Source of the DNA: a virus
Length of the DNA: 64,000 nucleotides
Virus record (IMG/VR): IMGVR_UViG_3300021478_000016
Location: 62,001 to 126,000 of that record
Reading direction: 5' to 3' (one strand)
Below the pieces are notes generated by a model. It was not told where the DNA came from. It saw only the letters and a list, made by a program, of their open reading frames with translations, and did not search any database. Shown in pieces: positions 43,212 to 50,881 of this stretch (the first letter of the stretch is position 1; each line of letters starts with the position of its first letter). The position numbers and the translations under genes were made by a program.

Positions 43212-43553
43212 TCACGTAGAAGATACCACGCCCTGGATGTTCTTCAGCAGTGCCTCGAGAGCCCTGAGGGATACCTCCGGGTCTTGCCCGGCCCGAAGGT
43301 CACGCACCAGGCCCTCCGCCTTGGCGAAGATGTCCGGTGCGTGACCGACGAGTCTTGCGTTGCAAGCGGTCTCGGAGAACCCCTTGCCCTTTCCCTCACG
43401 GTGAACGATGGTCGCAACGACCTTGCTCTGCTCGTCCACAATGAGGATGGGCCCCGTATCGTCTTCGATGGACAAGTACTTGTACGACCCGACGGAACCG
43501 CCGGTGACGCTAGACTTGATCTGAACGAACCAGGGACCCTTTGTGTGATTCAT
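43212..43553 (-). CDS. KGPW-motif hypothetical protein
   Basis: 113 residues; the ATG at 43553 overlaps the nucleotidase stop (ATGA); a longer frame exists but is shadow. It starts MNHTKGPWFVQI, a start seen in small phage proteins of unknown role, followed by a beta domain (YKYLSIEDDTGPILIVDEQS) and a helix with basic residues. Function unknown. Confidence 0.6.
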   Translation of the reverse strand: MNHTKGPWFVQIKSSVTGGSVGSYKYLSIEDDTGPILIVDEQSKVVATIVHREGKGKGFSETACNARLVGHAPDIFAKAEGLVRDLRAGQDPEVSLRALEALLKNIQGVVSST

Positions 43554-44137
43554 GTGAATGCTCGCCTTGCCTTGATCATCTCGATGAGCTCCCCCCATGA
43601 CGTAAGACGATCGAGGTCCTTGGTCTCTTCCCCTCTGTTGCAAGGGTGGTCCCAGAGAAAGGCCGCGCCGTCCGGATTCGCTTCTTGCCATGCGCGCACG
43701 TTCTGATGCTTGTCATCCACGAAGAGGTCTCCTCGCAGGATGTACTTCGTCTCGATGTGCACTATGCGCTTGTGGCTGATGCCGTAGTGCAACTTCAGCC
43801 ACGTCTCCCGCTCGTGAGCCCAGGTAGCTGAGCCCGAGAGCGGGGACGTGACGATGTGCAGCTCGGTCAGATCTTGCAGCAACGCGATGGCTGGCTGTGA
43901 GTTGACCAGTGGCTTGAGGTTCATCGCGAACCCCGGAGCTCGCAGCAACTTGTCGTAGGTCTCCTTCTCGGCCTTGGTCGCGAAGGGGAGGTTGCCGGTG
44001 AAGTCCCAGTCCGTGATGGTGTCGCGATCGAGGCCTTGTCCGGTCACGAGCTTGTAGAGATCCAGTGCTCCTCCAACGAAGTCGGACAAGACCCCATCGC
44101 AATCGCAGAGGAGCCGAATGACTCTCCCCTTCTTCAC
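43550..44137 (-). CDS. 5'(3')-deoxyribonucleotidase-like HAD enzyme
   Basis: 195 residues from a GTG overlapping the previous stop (GTGA). The N-terminal RLLCDCDGVLSDF is the DxDGVxxD motif of HAD hydrolases (nucleophile Asp12, Asp14). A cap and core layout follows, with IVTSPLSGSATWAHERETWL and LFVDDKHQNVRAWQ. Similar enzymes remove phosphate from deoxynucleotides and can tune nucleotide pools. It would act in the cytoplasm on dNMPs or damaged nucleotides. Confidence 0.83.
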   Translation of the reverse strand: MKKGRVIRLLCDCDGVLSDFVGGALDLYKLVTGQGLDRDTITDWDFTGNLPFATKAEKETYDKLLRAPGFAMNLKPLVNSQPAIALLQDLTELHIVTSPLSGSATWAHERETWLKLHYGISHKRIVHIETKYILRGDLFVDDKHQNVRAWQEANPDGAAFLWDHPCNRGEETKDLDRLTSWGELIEMIKARRAFT

Positions 44138-44814
44138 GGCGTAACTCCCTTCGTCTTGCGACGAGGGAAGGAACGCCAGTCGACCCGATGCCAGGGCAAT
44201 CGGCTCGGGCCGTGGTGATGATGCACCTCCGGCCTGTTGATGTAGCGCCACCGCAGACCACCAAGCTCGGTGTCGTAGATGGCCGAGAAGCCCCACAGCT
44301 TCATGATGCCCGACGTATCCGCCGGCCGCATGCGGCTGAGGGCAACCTGCTGACGTTCCTTCGGCAGGCCGTGGTAGTAGTTTTCGAGGACCTCGCTGAG
44401 CGCCTTGTGGAACGCGAGGCCGATCGCCAAGCGCTCCTGCTCTGTCGGGACTCGCGTTACCTCGAATTCGCCCCTCTCGATCCTCTGTTCGAACTCCGCC
44501 TGTGGGATGACGAAGACCCTCTTCAGGGCCAGCATCTTGCACAGGCTGTCGGAGATGAACTTCGCGAACGTCTGGACGTCGAAGTCTTTCACCCAGCCCA
44601 GCTCCTTGTACGCCTCGAACTGCGCAGAGGCAGAGAGCAGAGCTACGTGACTGTGGAAGAGGATGTCCCCTTTGGGGTCCATCTCCATGAGCTGGAAGAC
44701 GGACGGTTCGACCGGCTGAATTGAGAAGCGGCCCGGCAAGATCTCCTCCCGTAGGACGAAGACCCATGGGGCCTCTTCACGCATCGACCTTCCAACGAGT
44801 TGCAGTGGTTCCAT
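44134..44814 (-). CDS. Hypothetical protein with His cluster
   Basis: 226 residues; the start with GGGAGATCTGTGC upstream is preferred to a frame that extends 68 codons further. Folded throughout (PSVFQLMEMDPKGDILFHSH; helical middle; EVHHHHG near residue 200 is a possible metal site). I do not recognise the family. It lies in the phosphatase/nucleotidase operon with a 4-base overlap to the nucleotidase gene. Confidence 0.6.
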   Translation of the reverse strand: MEPLQLVGRSMREEAPWVFVLREEILPGRFSIQPVEPSVFQLMEMDPKGDILFHSHVALLSASAQFEAYKELGWVKDFDVQTFAKFISDSLCKMLALKRVFVIPQAEFEQRIERGEFEVTRVPTEQERLAIGLAFHKALSEVLENYYHGLPKERQQVALSRMRPADTSGIMKLWGFSAIYDTELGGLRWRYINRPEVHHHHGPSRLPWHRVDWRSFPRRKTKGVTP

Positions 44815-44879
44815 GTGCACAGATCTCCCTCTCGAGCGACACATGCTCGTCAAGGTTCTTATCTCGTCTTCGAGGAGAT

Positions 44880-45614
44880 CTATGCGAGAGGTGAACCATC
44901 CGGCCCGACCAGCAGCGCCGGCGCCGAGTACGTCAGATTGTCGAGTGAGAGCCAGCCGATAAGTGTTCTCGAACCGACCGTGCGATGTGAGAGCACCGGG
45001 TGGTGGATGCGCGCGCACTGCTTGCCCTCGGTGTTGGTCTGCCCTGCCTCAGCCACCGTGAGGGTGAACGTGCCGTCCGGGTTCGGTGTGACGGCGAGGA
45101 TGACGAAGACGTGCTCGGTCAGCGGGGGGCCGTTCGAGACGTACCCGATGTCACAGGGCTTCGGCAGGATGCCCGGGTGGAAGTCCACGAAGGGATACTT
45201 GCTCCCCTGCCAGAGCATCGAGATGTTCGCGCCGACGGTGTAGTGCAGACCATCTTGCGGCTCGGTGCGGTTCACGATCTTCGGATCGCGAACGCCGAGA
45301 CGCCAGAGCATCCACTGCGGCAGGTAGCCGCAGGTCGTGCCGACGTTGCCGTAGTCCTTGCAGACCTCGGCGTACTTCGCGTCGCCGGCGTCGAAGGGCA
45401 CGTACCCCTGGACCAGCTTCATGGCGAAGTCCCGGACGGTGTCCGGCGTCAGCATGATGGGGTCGGTCGATGTCAGGACTTGCGGCGGCGCCTCGATGAG
45501 AGCTCCCATGGTAGGCAGCTTCGGAGGAGGCGGAATCTCCTCCATCGTGTCGTTCACGGCCACGTTCGAGCTCACGCTCATCTTGCGGGTCGACTTCTTC
45601 TCGTTGTCAGCCAT
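44880..45614 (-). CDS. Possible CHAP-like cysteine peptidase or amidase
   Basis: 244 residues; the ATG overlaps the papain-like gene stop (TGATG). The first 55 residues are a polar, Pro-rich leader. Residues 85-200 contain a Cys after a Gly/Thr pair (GNVGTTCGYLPQWMLWRLG), a His in LTEHVFVILAV, and a later VAEAGQ, an order that fits NlpC/CHAP cell-wall peptidases. Only the order of residues supports this, and no family match was tested. No export signal is visible. Confidence 0.45.
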   Translation of the reverse strand: MADNEKKSTRKMSVSSNVAVNDTMEEIPPPPKLPTMGALIEAPPQVLTSTDPIMLTPDTVRDFAMKLVQGYVPFDAGDAKYAEVCKDYGNVGTTCGYLPQWMLWRLGVRDPKIVNRTEPQDGLHYTVGANISMLWQGSKYPFVDFHPGILPKPCDIGYVSNGPPLTEHVFVILAVTPNPDGTFTLTVAEAGQTNTEGKQCARIHHPVLSHRTVGSRTLIGWLSLDNLTYSAPALLVGPDGSPLA

Positions 45615-46432
45615 CACAGCACCAGATCTTTCATGAGGGTTCCGACGTAGAAGCCTGTGCTCTGGTCCCAGACGATGTACGTCTCGGAGGCCCAGAAGTA
45701 ACCGAGGAGGCCCCAGCCCTTGCTCCAGGAGTTGCGGACCTTGAACTGGCGGACGCCGTTCAGGCGACGCACGCCGGTGATGACCAGAGCGTGTCCGCCC
45801 ACGCTCGTAGCGGGCGGATTGAAGACGAAGTTCGGGTCGGCGTTCTGAGCCCAGTAGCTCTGGAGATCTTGCCCGACCTCTGTTCCGAAGACGACTGCGC
45901 GGTTCGCCTTCAGCGCGGTCTCGATGTCGTCGCCGCGCTGTGTACCCGTGCTGTCGATGTTGTAGTACGCCTGGAGCAGGTTGTTGCTGGCGTTGAAGAA
46001 CGCCTCCTCCGGCGGAGAGGTCAGGACCTTGGAGGGGTCGTACGGCCAGTAGCTCTCTGGGCAGATGCCAGTCGATGAGAGAGCGACGGCCCCTGAGCGG
46101 GTGTAGCAGCCGGCGTCGAAGAGCTGGTCACCCGTCAGACAACGCGCTGTCCAGTAGAGGAACTGGCGAGCGAGTGCGGGCTCGACCTTCGAGAGCTCGA
46201 AGTAGAGCAAGATGCGCAACTTCGCCTCCCAGGCGTTCGCGACGCACGACTCCTCTTGGAGCTGGTCGTTGATGTCGATCTTGCTGTCGTCGATCTCGTA
46301 GTCCTCGTTCTCGTTTGCCACCGCCATGTCCTTGAGTGGACTGCGGAAGACGATGAACTTCCTGTCGTGGAGGTTCGGTCGGTGCGGCTTGCACCCGAGG
46401 TGGGTGTGGATCACTGCGGCTGCTGAAGGCAT
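45614..46432 (-). CDS. Papain-like cysteine peptidase (C1 fold)
   Basis: 272 residues; AGGTGA upstream of the ATG. The catalytic set of the papain fold is complete: Gln57 and Cys63 (QLQEESCVANAW, Gln-Cys spacing 6), His214 in VGGHALVITGV, and Asn234 in KVRNSWSKGWGLLGYFW, which matches the NSWG..WG..GY signature. There is no propeptide inhibitor segment of the usual kind, and no signal peptide. Papain-like enzymes are uncommon in tailed phages; the target could be a host protein or a virion protein. Confidence 0.88.
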   Translation of the reverse strand: MPSAAAVIHTHLGCKPHRPNLHDRKFIVFRSPLKDMAVANENEDYEIDDSKIDINDQLQEESCVANAWEAKLRILLYFELSKVEPALARQFLYWTARCLTGDQLFDAGCYTRSGAVALSSTGICPESYWPYDPSKVLTSPPEEAFFNASNNLLQAYYNIDSTGTQRGDDIETALKANRAVVFGTEVGQDLQSYWAQNADPNFVFNPPATSVGGHALVITGVRRLNGVRQFKVRNSWSKGWGLLGYFWASETYIVWDQSTGFYVGTLMKDLVL

Positions 46433-46710
46433 GGGTTCACCTGATCGCAGGAGGTCACGGTTGAGATGCACTTGGGAGCCTGAGGAACATCGGTCTGTTC
46501 TGCGTCACGACAGCGCTCTGCGTAGGTCTTGCCGAGCGTGTTCGGACCGCCGAGAAGACGGCCCTGGCTGTCGGTACAGCCCAGGGTCAAGAGCTTGGCT
46601 TGTGCGGCATCGCAGAAGGACGAATCGTCCGGCGCCGGCGCTTTCGGATTCTGCTTCGTACATGTCGAGGCTGAGATGCTCAGAGCGAGCAGGCAGACGA
46701 GTTTGAACAT
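46411..46710 (-). CDS. Small exported, Cys-rich protein (possible lipoprotein)
   Basis: 99 residues from the ATG at 46710. Residues 1-20 are a signal peptide (MFKLVCLLALSISASTC), with Cys near a lipobox-like ASTC. The mature part has several further cysteines (FCDAAQ, LGC, RCRDA, KCIS, SCDQVNPC), suggesting disulphides. It is the first gene of the operon that follows with the papain-like enzyme. Lipoproteins of this kind often block superinfection or inhibit cell-surface proteins; this is inference. Confidence 0.6.
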   Translation of the reverse strand: MFKLVCLLALSISASTCTKQNPKAPAPDDSSFCDAAQAKLLTLGCTDSQGRLLGGPNTLGKTYAERCRDAEQTDVPQAPKCISTVTSCDQVNPCLQQPQ

Positions 46711-46793
46711 GAAGAGCAGTGTACTCCCTTGCCAGTAGCAAGAGGAGTCGAGCCGGAGGTACAAGAAGCCCGTGACCAGTTTCTAGGAGAAGG
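46711..46793. promoter_or_regulatory. Divergent promoter gap with CTTGC/GCAAG hairpin
   Basis: The 83 bases between the exported Cys-rich gene (minus) and the small protein gene at 46794 (plus) must hold promoters for both. I see CTTGCCAGTAGCAAG, a small hairpin near 46730, and good ribosome-binding sequences on the plus side (AGGAGAAGG). No consensus -35/-10 pair was recognised. Confidence 0.35.
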
Positions 46794-47174
46794 ATGATGG
46801 ACTACCTCATGAGGCTGTACGGAGACGAACTTGACCCGCTCCACTCTGGAGACACCAAGAGCTGGTTCCAGTTCTACAAGTGGCAGGTCGAGGGTGAAGT
46901 CCACGTGGACATCAGCGTGGACGACGTCCTCTACCGAGACATCAAGGAGAAAGATCGACTCTGGTTCGTGATGGACCGAACGCTCATCGGTTACGTCCAG
47001 GTGCTGCGAGTCGTACACGACCCGACGCTAGACAAGCTGGAGATCTGGTACAGCGGGGAGAAGTGCTACAAGTACGAGTACGATCTCGCTGCCCCCCTCA
47101 CGGAGAACTTTGGGACGTTCGTCCCGAGCGAAGTCGCCGAGGAGTGGGTCAAGCGCTGCAAGGAGCCATCATGA
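46794..47174 (+). CDS. Small domain protein, PUA/ASCH-like look
   Basis: 126 residues; TAGGAGAAGG before a double ATG. The middle (IKEKDRLWFVMDRTLIGYVQ) has the charged-turn/strand pattern of PUA- or ASCH-like small RNA-binding folds, then a Tyr-rich part. This is weak similarity by eye. It is co-translated with the muramidase gene through ATGA. Confidence 0.45.
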   Translation: MMDYLMRLYGDELDPLHSGDTKSWFQFYKWQVEGEVHVDISVDDVLYRDIKEKDRLWFVMDRTLIGYVQVLRVVHDPTLDKLEIWYSGEKCYKYEYDLAAPLTENFGTFVPSEVAEEWVKRCKEPS

Positions 47175-47794
47175 ACACGCTCGTCAAGGATCGACTCACT
47201 CCTGTCACCTCTCAGCAGTTCGCCAGTACCATGAGCGAAGCGTGGCCAGTTCACTTCGTCACGCCGGCATCCAAGAGCTCCGTCCTGGTGCTGACGGCAC
47301 AGTCCGTGCTCGAGACGGGGTGGTGGAAGTACTGCCACAACTACAACCTCGGCAACATGAAGTCCGTCGCCGGCGATGGGTGGGACTACTCGTTCTTCGC
47401 CTGCGACGAGGTCTTGTACACCCCGGTCGCGCTGAAGTTCCAGGCGGCCTCCACACCGGCAGCGCCGTGCAAGATCACATCGCAGAACCCGCACAACAAC
47501 ACGTCCACGATCTGGTTCTACCCGGACCACCCCGGCTGCCGCTTCCGCGCGTTCTGCATGAAGAAGCCGGACGGTTCCATCGATGAGGCGGCCAGCCTGC
47601 GTGCCGGCATGGATGCGCATCTCAACACGCTCTACAAGCGGTTCGGGTTGGCATGGCCTGCGGTCCTGAAGGGAGACCCGCGCGCCTTCGTCCAGGCGCT
47701 CAAGGCTCAGGGCTACTTCACGGCACCCGAGAAGCCGTATGAGGACTCGGTCGCCGAGATCTTCGAAGAGCTCCAGAAGACCGTGACCATCTGA
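47171..47794 (+). CDS. Peptidoglycan hydrolase, glucosaminidase/FlgJ-like
   Basis: 207 residues, ATG overlapping the previous stop (ATGA); an upstream frame is shadow. TAQSVLETGWWKYCHNYNLG with Glu48 is the typical active-site helix and loop of the glucosaminidase (GH73/FlgJ) family, which cuts glycan strands. The C-terminal part (SLRAGMDAHLNTLYKRFG) is helical. As an endolysin it would act on the wall at the end of infection; no signal peptide is visible, so it needs a holin or a tail route. Confidence 0.8.
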   Translation: MNTLVKDRLTPVTSQQFASTMSEAWPVHFVTPASKSSVLVLTAQSVLETGWWKYCHNYNLGNMKSVAGDGWDYSFFACDEVLYTPVALKFQAASTPAAPCKITSQNPHNNTSTIWFYPDHPGCRFRAFCMKKPDGSIDEAASLRAGMDAHLNTLYKRFGLAWPAVLKGDPRAFVQALKAQGYFTAPEKPYEDSVAEIFEELQKTVTI

Positions 47795-47809
47795 AGATGT
47801 GGACAGCAA

Positions 47810-47844
47810 GATGAAGATGGTCTATCCGAAGATACATCTTCATC
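47810..47844 (+). promoter_or_regulatory. Perfect hairpin abutting a start codon
   Basis: GATGAAGATG pairs with CATCTTCATC over 10 bp around a 15-base loop; the next base is the A of the 47845 start codon. No Shine-Dalgarno sequence is visible between hairpin and ATG, so translation could depend on opening of the hairpin, or the hairpin could end upstream transcription. Both are inference. Confidence 0.5.
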
Positions 47845-48171
47845 ATGCCCCACGAAAGAAAGCCGCTGCACGTCTTTCCGTTCCTCGAAGGCAATGATCG
47901 CTTCGGTGGACAAGTCGAAGTGGTCCACCGCACGACATCATACGAGGACGGCAACACTCGGCGGTTCATCGACCTCACGCTGAAGATCGGTGAGAGGTTC
48001 TTGAATCTGCCCATTAGGCAGCTCGACGACGTCATCGCGCAGCTTCTGAAAGCGCGGGATGTCGCCAGTGAAGAGCTCCAGAAGCTCTTGGCAGAGCAGC
48101 CTCGCGAGCAGCGCACCCGGGGCGGCCCCAGAACTCAGAGCCGCCCGCGCAACAGGAACAGAGAGGACTGA
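47845..48171 (+). CDS. Small charged protein with basic tail
   Basis: 108 residues; the leader hairpin ends at its start codon. A compact beta domain (NDRFGGQVEVVHRTTSYEDG) is followed by a helix (DVASEELQKLLAEQ) and an Arg-rich tail (RTRGGPRTQSRPRNRNRED). The tail suggests nucleic-acid binding. Function unknown. Confidence 0.55.
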   Translation: MPHERKPLHVFPFLEGNDRFGGQVEVVHRTTSYEDGNTRRFIDLTLKIGERFLNLPIRQLDDVIAQLLKARDVASEELQKLLAEQPREQRTRGGPRTQSRPRNRNRED

Positions 48172-48176
48172 ACATC

Positions 48177-48326
48177 ATGGATCTGGACACCTTCAAGAAG
48201 AAGCTCAAGAGCAACGGCTACGACGGCGCCACCGGCGCGAAGCGCGCACTCGGTCGCGTCAACATGACGAAGAACGAGAAGGCGCAGGCACGCGCTGCCA
48301 TCGACCGCAAGTACAAGGGGAAGTAG
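48177..48326 (+). CDS. 49-residue basic protein
   Basis: Read by hand: MDLDTFKKKLKSNGYDGATG then KRALGRVNMTKNEKAQARAA and a basic end. A short helix-turn pattern with Lys/Arg (GAKRALGRVNMTKNEK) suggests a nucleic-acid contact. No family assigned. It lies five bases after the previous stop and three before the next ATG. Confidence 0.55.
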   Translation: MDLDTFKKKLKSNGYDGATGAKRALGRVNMTKNEKAQARAAIDRKYKGK

Positions 48327-48329
48327 CTC

Positions 48330-49118
48330 ATGACCTCCAAGGAACAGGCGATCTACGACGCCTTCATCAAGCGCCTCAACGGCGAGACCGTCGATGGGAA
48401 ACCGCCGTTCAAGGAGTTCGTCAACGCGGCCAAGTCCCTCGCCAAGTCCATGGTCACGCAGAAGGTCAAGGACGAGCTGCGGAGCATCGCCGAGACGAAG
48501 TTCGGTCGCGGTGGGGCTGCGGCACCACCGAAGAAGGGCAAGAAGGGTGGTGAGCCGGAGGAGCCGACGCTCTCGCAGGTCGTCGAGACCGCCGAGCTTC
48601 CGAAGCCGGTCCCGCCCTCGAGGATGCCGGTGTACAACACCATCCCCGAAGGCGCCTCGGCCAAGCTGGAGTTCCTGCGTCAGGCGATCGACAACAACGT
48701 CCGCGTCATCCACGGTCTGATGGAGGCCAAGGCTGCGGACCCGAGCGCCGACGTCTCGGAGATCCAGGACGCCATCAACAAGCTGACTCTCTTCAATCAG
48801 CAGCACAACGACGAGGTCGACATCATCCTGAAGATGGTCTTCCCGAGTGGTGGTCGCCCTCTCCTCTCGCAGAACGGTGGTCGCCTCACGCAGTCGGAAC
48901 CGGCAACACCCAACGGAACAACGGCCGCGCCGATGATGGCCCCTACCCCTCCGACACCGCCCACCACCACGCTCGGTCGCTCTCCGTTCGCCAAGCAGGA
49001 GATCAAGAACGTGGTCGTCACCGGCTTCCAGCCCCCCGACCGCGTTCAGCTCGCACCCGACCCGAAGGAGGTCGAGCTCCTGAAGAGGACGGCGCCCATC
49101 ACGTACGGCAAGCGCTAG
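48330..49118 (+). CDS. Hypothetical protein with Pro-rich linkers
   Basis: 262 residues. An N-terminal helical part (FKEFVNAAKSLAKSMVTQKV), a Lys/Gly/Pro-rich linker (APPKKGKKGGEPEEP), a second helical domain near 110-170 and a Pro/Thr-rich segment (PTPPTPPTTT) before the C-terminus. No family recognised. It is followed by a hairpin, so it ends a transcription unit. Confidence 0.55.
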   Translation: MTSKEQAIYDAFIKRLNGETVDGKPPFKEFVNAAKSLAKSMVTQKVKDELRSIAETKFGRGGAAAPPKKGKKGGEPEEPTLSQVVETAELPKPVPPSRMPVYNTIPEGASAKLEFLRQAIDNNVRVIHGLMEAKAADPSADVSEIQDAINKLTLFNQQHNDEVDIILKMVFPSGGRPLLSQNGGRLTQSEPATPNGTTAAPMMAPTPPTPPTTTLGRSPFAKQEIKNVVVTGFQPPDRVQLAPDPKEVELLKRTAPITYGKR

Positions 49119-49146
49119 GCGCCCTCTCTTCTCCCTCGACCACAGC

Positions 49147-49184
49147 AGGCCGATCTCCTCCACGTTGTCGGAGGGGGTCGGCCT
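49147..49184 (+). terminator. Rho-independent-type terminator
   Basis: AGGCCGA and TCGGCCT form the base of a hairpin whose inner part pairs TCCTCC with GGAGG(G); the sequence then continues TGTCTAGTATTAGG. T content after the stem is low, so efficiency may depend on factors. It separates the 48330 gene from the unit beginning at 49201. Confidence 0.6.
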
Positions 49185-49200
49185 GTCTAGTATTAGGCTC

Positions 49201-49491
49201 ATGAATCAGGCGCTGCGTGTACTTCGCCCGTTCTTGGGTGGATTGGGCAACTGGCGACCGGTCATCATCAAGTCCACGTACATCGACAAGCTCTCGATCG
49301 ATCTGGTCGACACCGGCATCGAGGTCACGGCCTTCTGGAAGGACAAGTCCTGGAAGAAGGTCTTTACGAACGGAGAACTACTCGGACATACTGCTACTCT
49401 TCCAGCAGAGGCCTGGCGTGTGCCAAGAGAGCCTTGCTACTGGGCGAGACAGATCATCGCAGCCATCTTGAACCAGCGAGGAGTGACATGA
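49201..49491 (+). CDS. Small hypothetical protein
   Basis: 96 residues; the ATG just after the terminator hairpin is chosen over an upstream in-frame ATG that would lie within the hairpin. Beta-rich with Trp/Lys (IEVTAFWKDKSWKKVFTNGE). No family recognised. Confidence 0.5.
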   Translation: MNQALRVLRPFLGGLGNWRPVIIKSTYIDKLSIDLVDTGIEVTAFWKDKSWKKVFTNGELLGHTATLPAEAWRVPREPCYWARQIIAAILNQRGVT

Positions 49492-49892
49492 CCCAGCCCG
49501 TTCCCACCAGCCTGACTCTCACGACGGACCAGTACACGGCGCTGGTCGCTCTTGCTCGAGTCGGGGCGCAGTCGCAGAACGGAGACCAGCTCGCTCTCGA
49601 GGCATTCCTCGTGCAGATCGAGAGGAACAACGGCGTCACCCGCTATCTCTTGTGGGTGCGCTGGCAGGAGTTGGACGAGCCTCTCCCGGCGACCGTGAGT
49701 TTCCCCACGAACTGGCCGCCCAACCTTTCGAAGAGCATCCAGCTCCTCAATCGACCCGTGGCCAAGGTCGATGTGGAGGCGGTGCTCACGCAGTACGCGA
49801 GGAACCCCACCAACGTGATGGTCACACCGGACCCGAACGCGTTGCTTGGCTGGTCGACGCTCGATCAGTACTTCAACAACGAGGTTCCGTGA
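49488..49892 (+). CDS. Small hypothetical protein
   Basis: 134 residues, ATGA start. Soluble alpha/beta sequence with a YLLWVRWQELDEPLPATVSF segment and Asn/Pro-rich end. Unknown function; coupled on both sides to other small genes. Confidence 0.5.
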   Translation: MTQPVPTSLTLTTDQYTALVALARVGAQSQNGDQLALEAFLVQIERNNGVTRYLLWVRWQELDEPLPATVSFPTNWPPNLSKSIQLLNRPVAKVDVEAVLTQYARNPTNVMVTPDPNALLGWSTLDQYFNNEVP

Positions 49893-50056
49893 TGGACAAA
49901 GAGCAGGACTGTCACGTAGGTCACAGCATCGAAGAGCTTCCAGATCTTCCAGATGGATCTAAGCGGGCTTGGTGTAGAACCTGTCAGAGGCTGTTGGTTA
50001 CCATCTTCAAGCCGCTAGAGTCGATTCACATCACCCTCAAGTTCGAAGCCGAATGA
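49892..50056 (+). CDS. 54-residue zinc-binding-type protein
   Basis: Starts at an ATG sharing its A with the previous stop (TGATG). CHVGH and CRTC (residues 7-11 and 28-31) could chelate one zinc ion. The rest is a short beta segment. Function unknown. Confidence 0.5.
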   Translation: MDKEQDCHVGHSIEELPDLPDGSKRAWCRTCQRLLVTIFKPLESIHITLKFEAE

Positions 50057-50427
50057 AGGCGTTCCTCCACATCCAGGGCTATCTTCTGGTGGCCCGAGAC
50101 CAGCAGATCATTCAGGAGCTCATCGAGCTGGCAAAGACAGGCGCTGGCTCATGGCTCAAGGCCACTCCTGTGGCGCTCGACGCGTACAGCATCAAGCTCG
50201 AGGCCGTCGAGGAGACGCTCTCTCCCGGAGAAGAGCACGAGTTCCTCGAGTTCCTGCACATGCTGGGTGAGAAGTACCCAGGCAAGATCTCCGGAGAGTT
50301 CGAAGTGTGGTGGCCGATGGCTGTCGAATCGGGCCCGCAATGGTGGCAGCTAGACAAAGATGGAAAGCTCTACATCACTGAAAGTGATATAATCCGCGGG
50401 GAGCGTGCTCCCTATGACAAGGCCTAA
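50053..50427 (+). CDS. Hypothetical protein
   Basis: 124 residues, ATGA start. Soluble, with helical parts (QIIQELIELAKTGAGSWLKA) and conserved-looking aromatic residues (FEVWWPMAVESGPQWW). No family recognised. Its end overlaps the start of the endonuclease VII-type gene by 14 bases. Confidence 0.55.
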   Translation: MKAFLHIQGYLLVARDQQIIQELIELAKTGAGSWLKATPVALDAYSIKLEAVEETLSPGEEHEFLEFLHMLGEKYPGKISGEFEVWWPMAVESGPQWWQLDKDGKLYITESDIIRGERAPYDKA

Positions 50428-50878
50428 GAGATGTGCTTGCGGTAGACCGACACAAGCAAAAGGTCTCTGCAATGCGTGCTATCTGAAACGATGGCGCAAG
50501 AATAATCCTGAGCGATCCCGGGCTATCAATATTCGGTACCGCAAGAAGAATAAACAAGCGATCCTTAGATGGAACCGGCAGTACAACAAGAAGTATTACG
50601 AAGAGAATCGTGAAGTCATCTTCTTCAGAACCATCAAGAGGAAGTACAAGATCTCACGAGAAGAATATGAAGCCTTATTGATCCAACAGGACGGTCGCTG
50701 TGCCATCTGTCGGAGAAAACCCTCACCTGGCAAAAGGCTTGGAGTTGATCATTGCCATAAGAAACTCAAGATCAGAAAGCTTCTATGTACTAATTGCAAT
50801 GCCGGGCTAGGAAACTTCAAGGATAGTCTAAAGCTACTGAGGCTAGCGATCGAATATCTGATGCTGTACAAGGAGTAG
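50414..50878 (+). CDS. HNH endonuclease, recombination endonuclease VII family (second copy)
   Basis: 154 residues; the ATG at 50414 is preferred to a GTG three codons before it. A basic N-terminus with Cys pairs (KRCACGRPTQAKGLCNACYL) is followed by Lys/Arg/Tyr-rich helices and the family signature CAICRRK, LGVDHCHKKLKIRKLLC, CNAGLG. It is plainly more AT-rich than its neighbours and resembles the 11776 gene in layout; both are probably mobile genes. Confidence 0.9.
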   Translation: MTRPKRCACGRPTQAKGLCNACYLKRWRKNNPERSRAINIRYRKKNKQAILRWNRQYNKKYYEENREVIFFRTIKRKYKISREEYEALLIQQDGRCAICRRKPSPGKRLGVDHCHKKLKIRKLLCTNCNAGLGNFKDSLKLLRLAIEYLMLYKE

Positions 50879-50881
50879 TTC

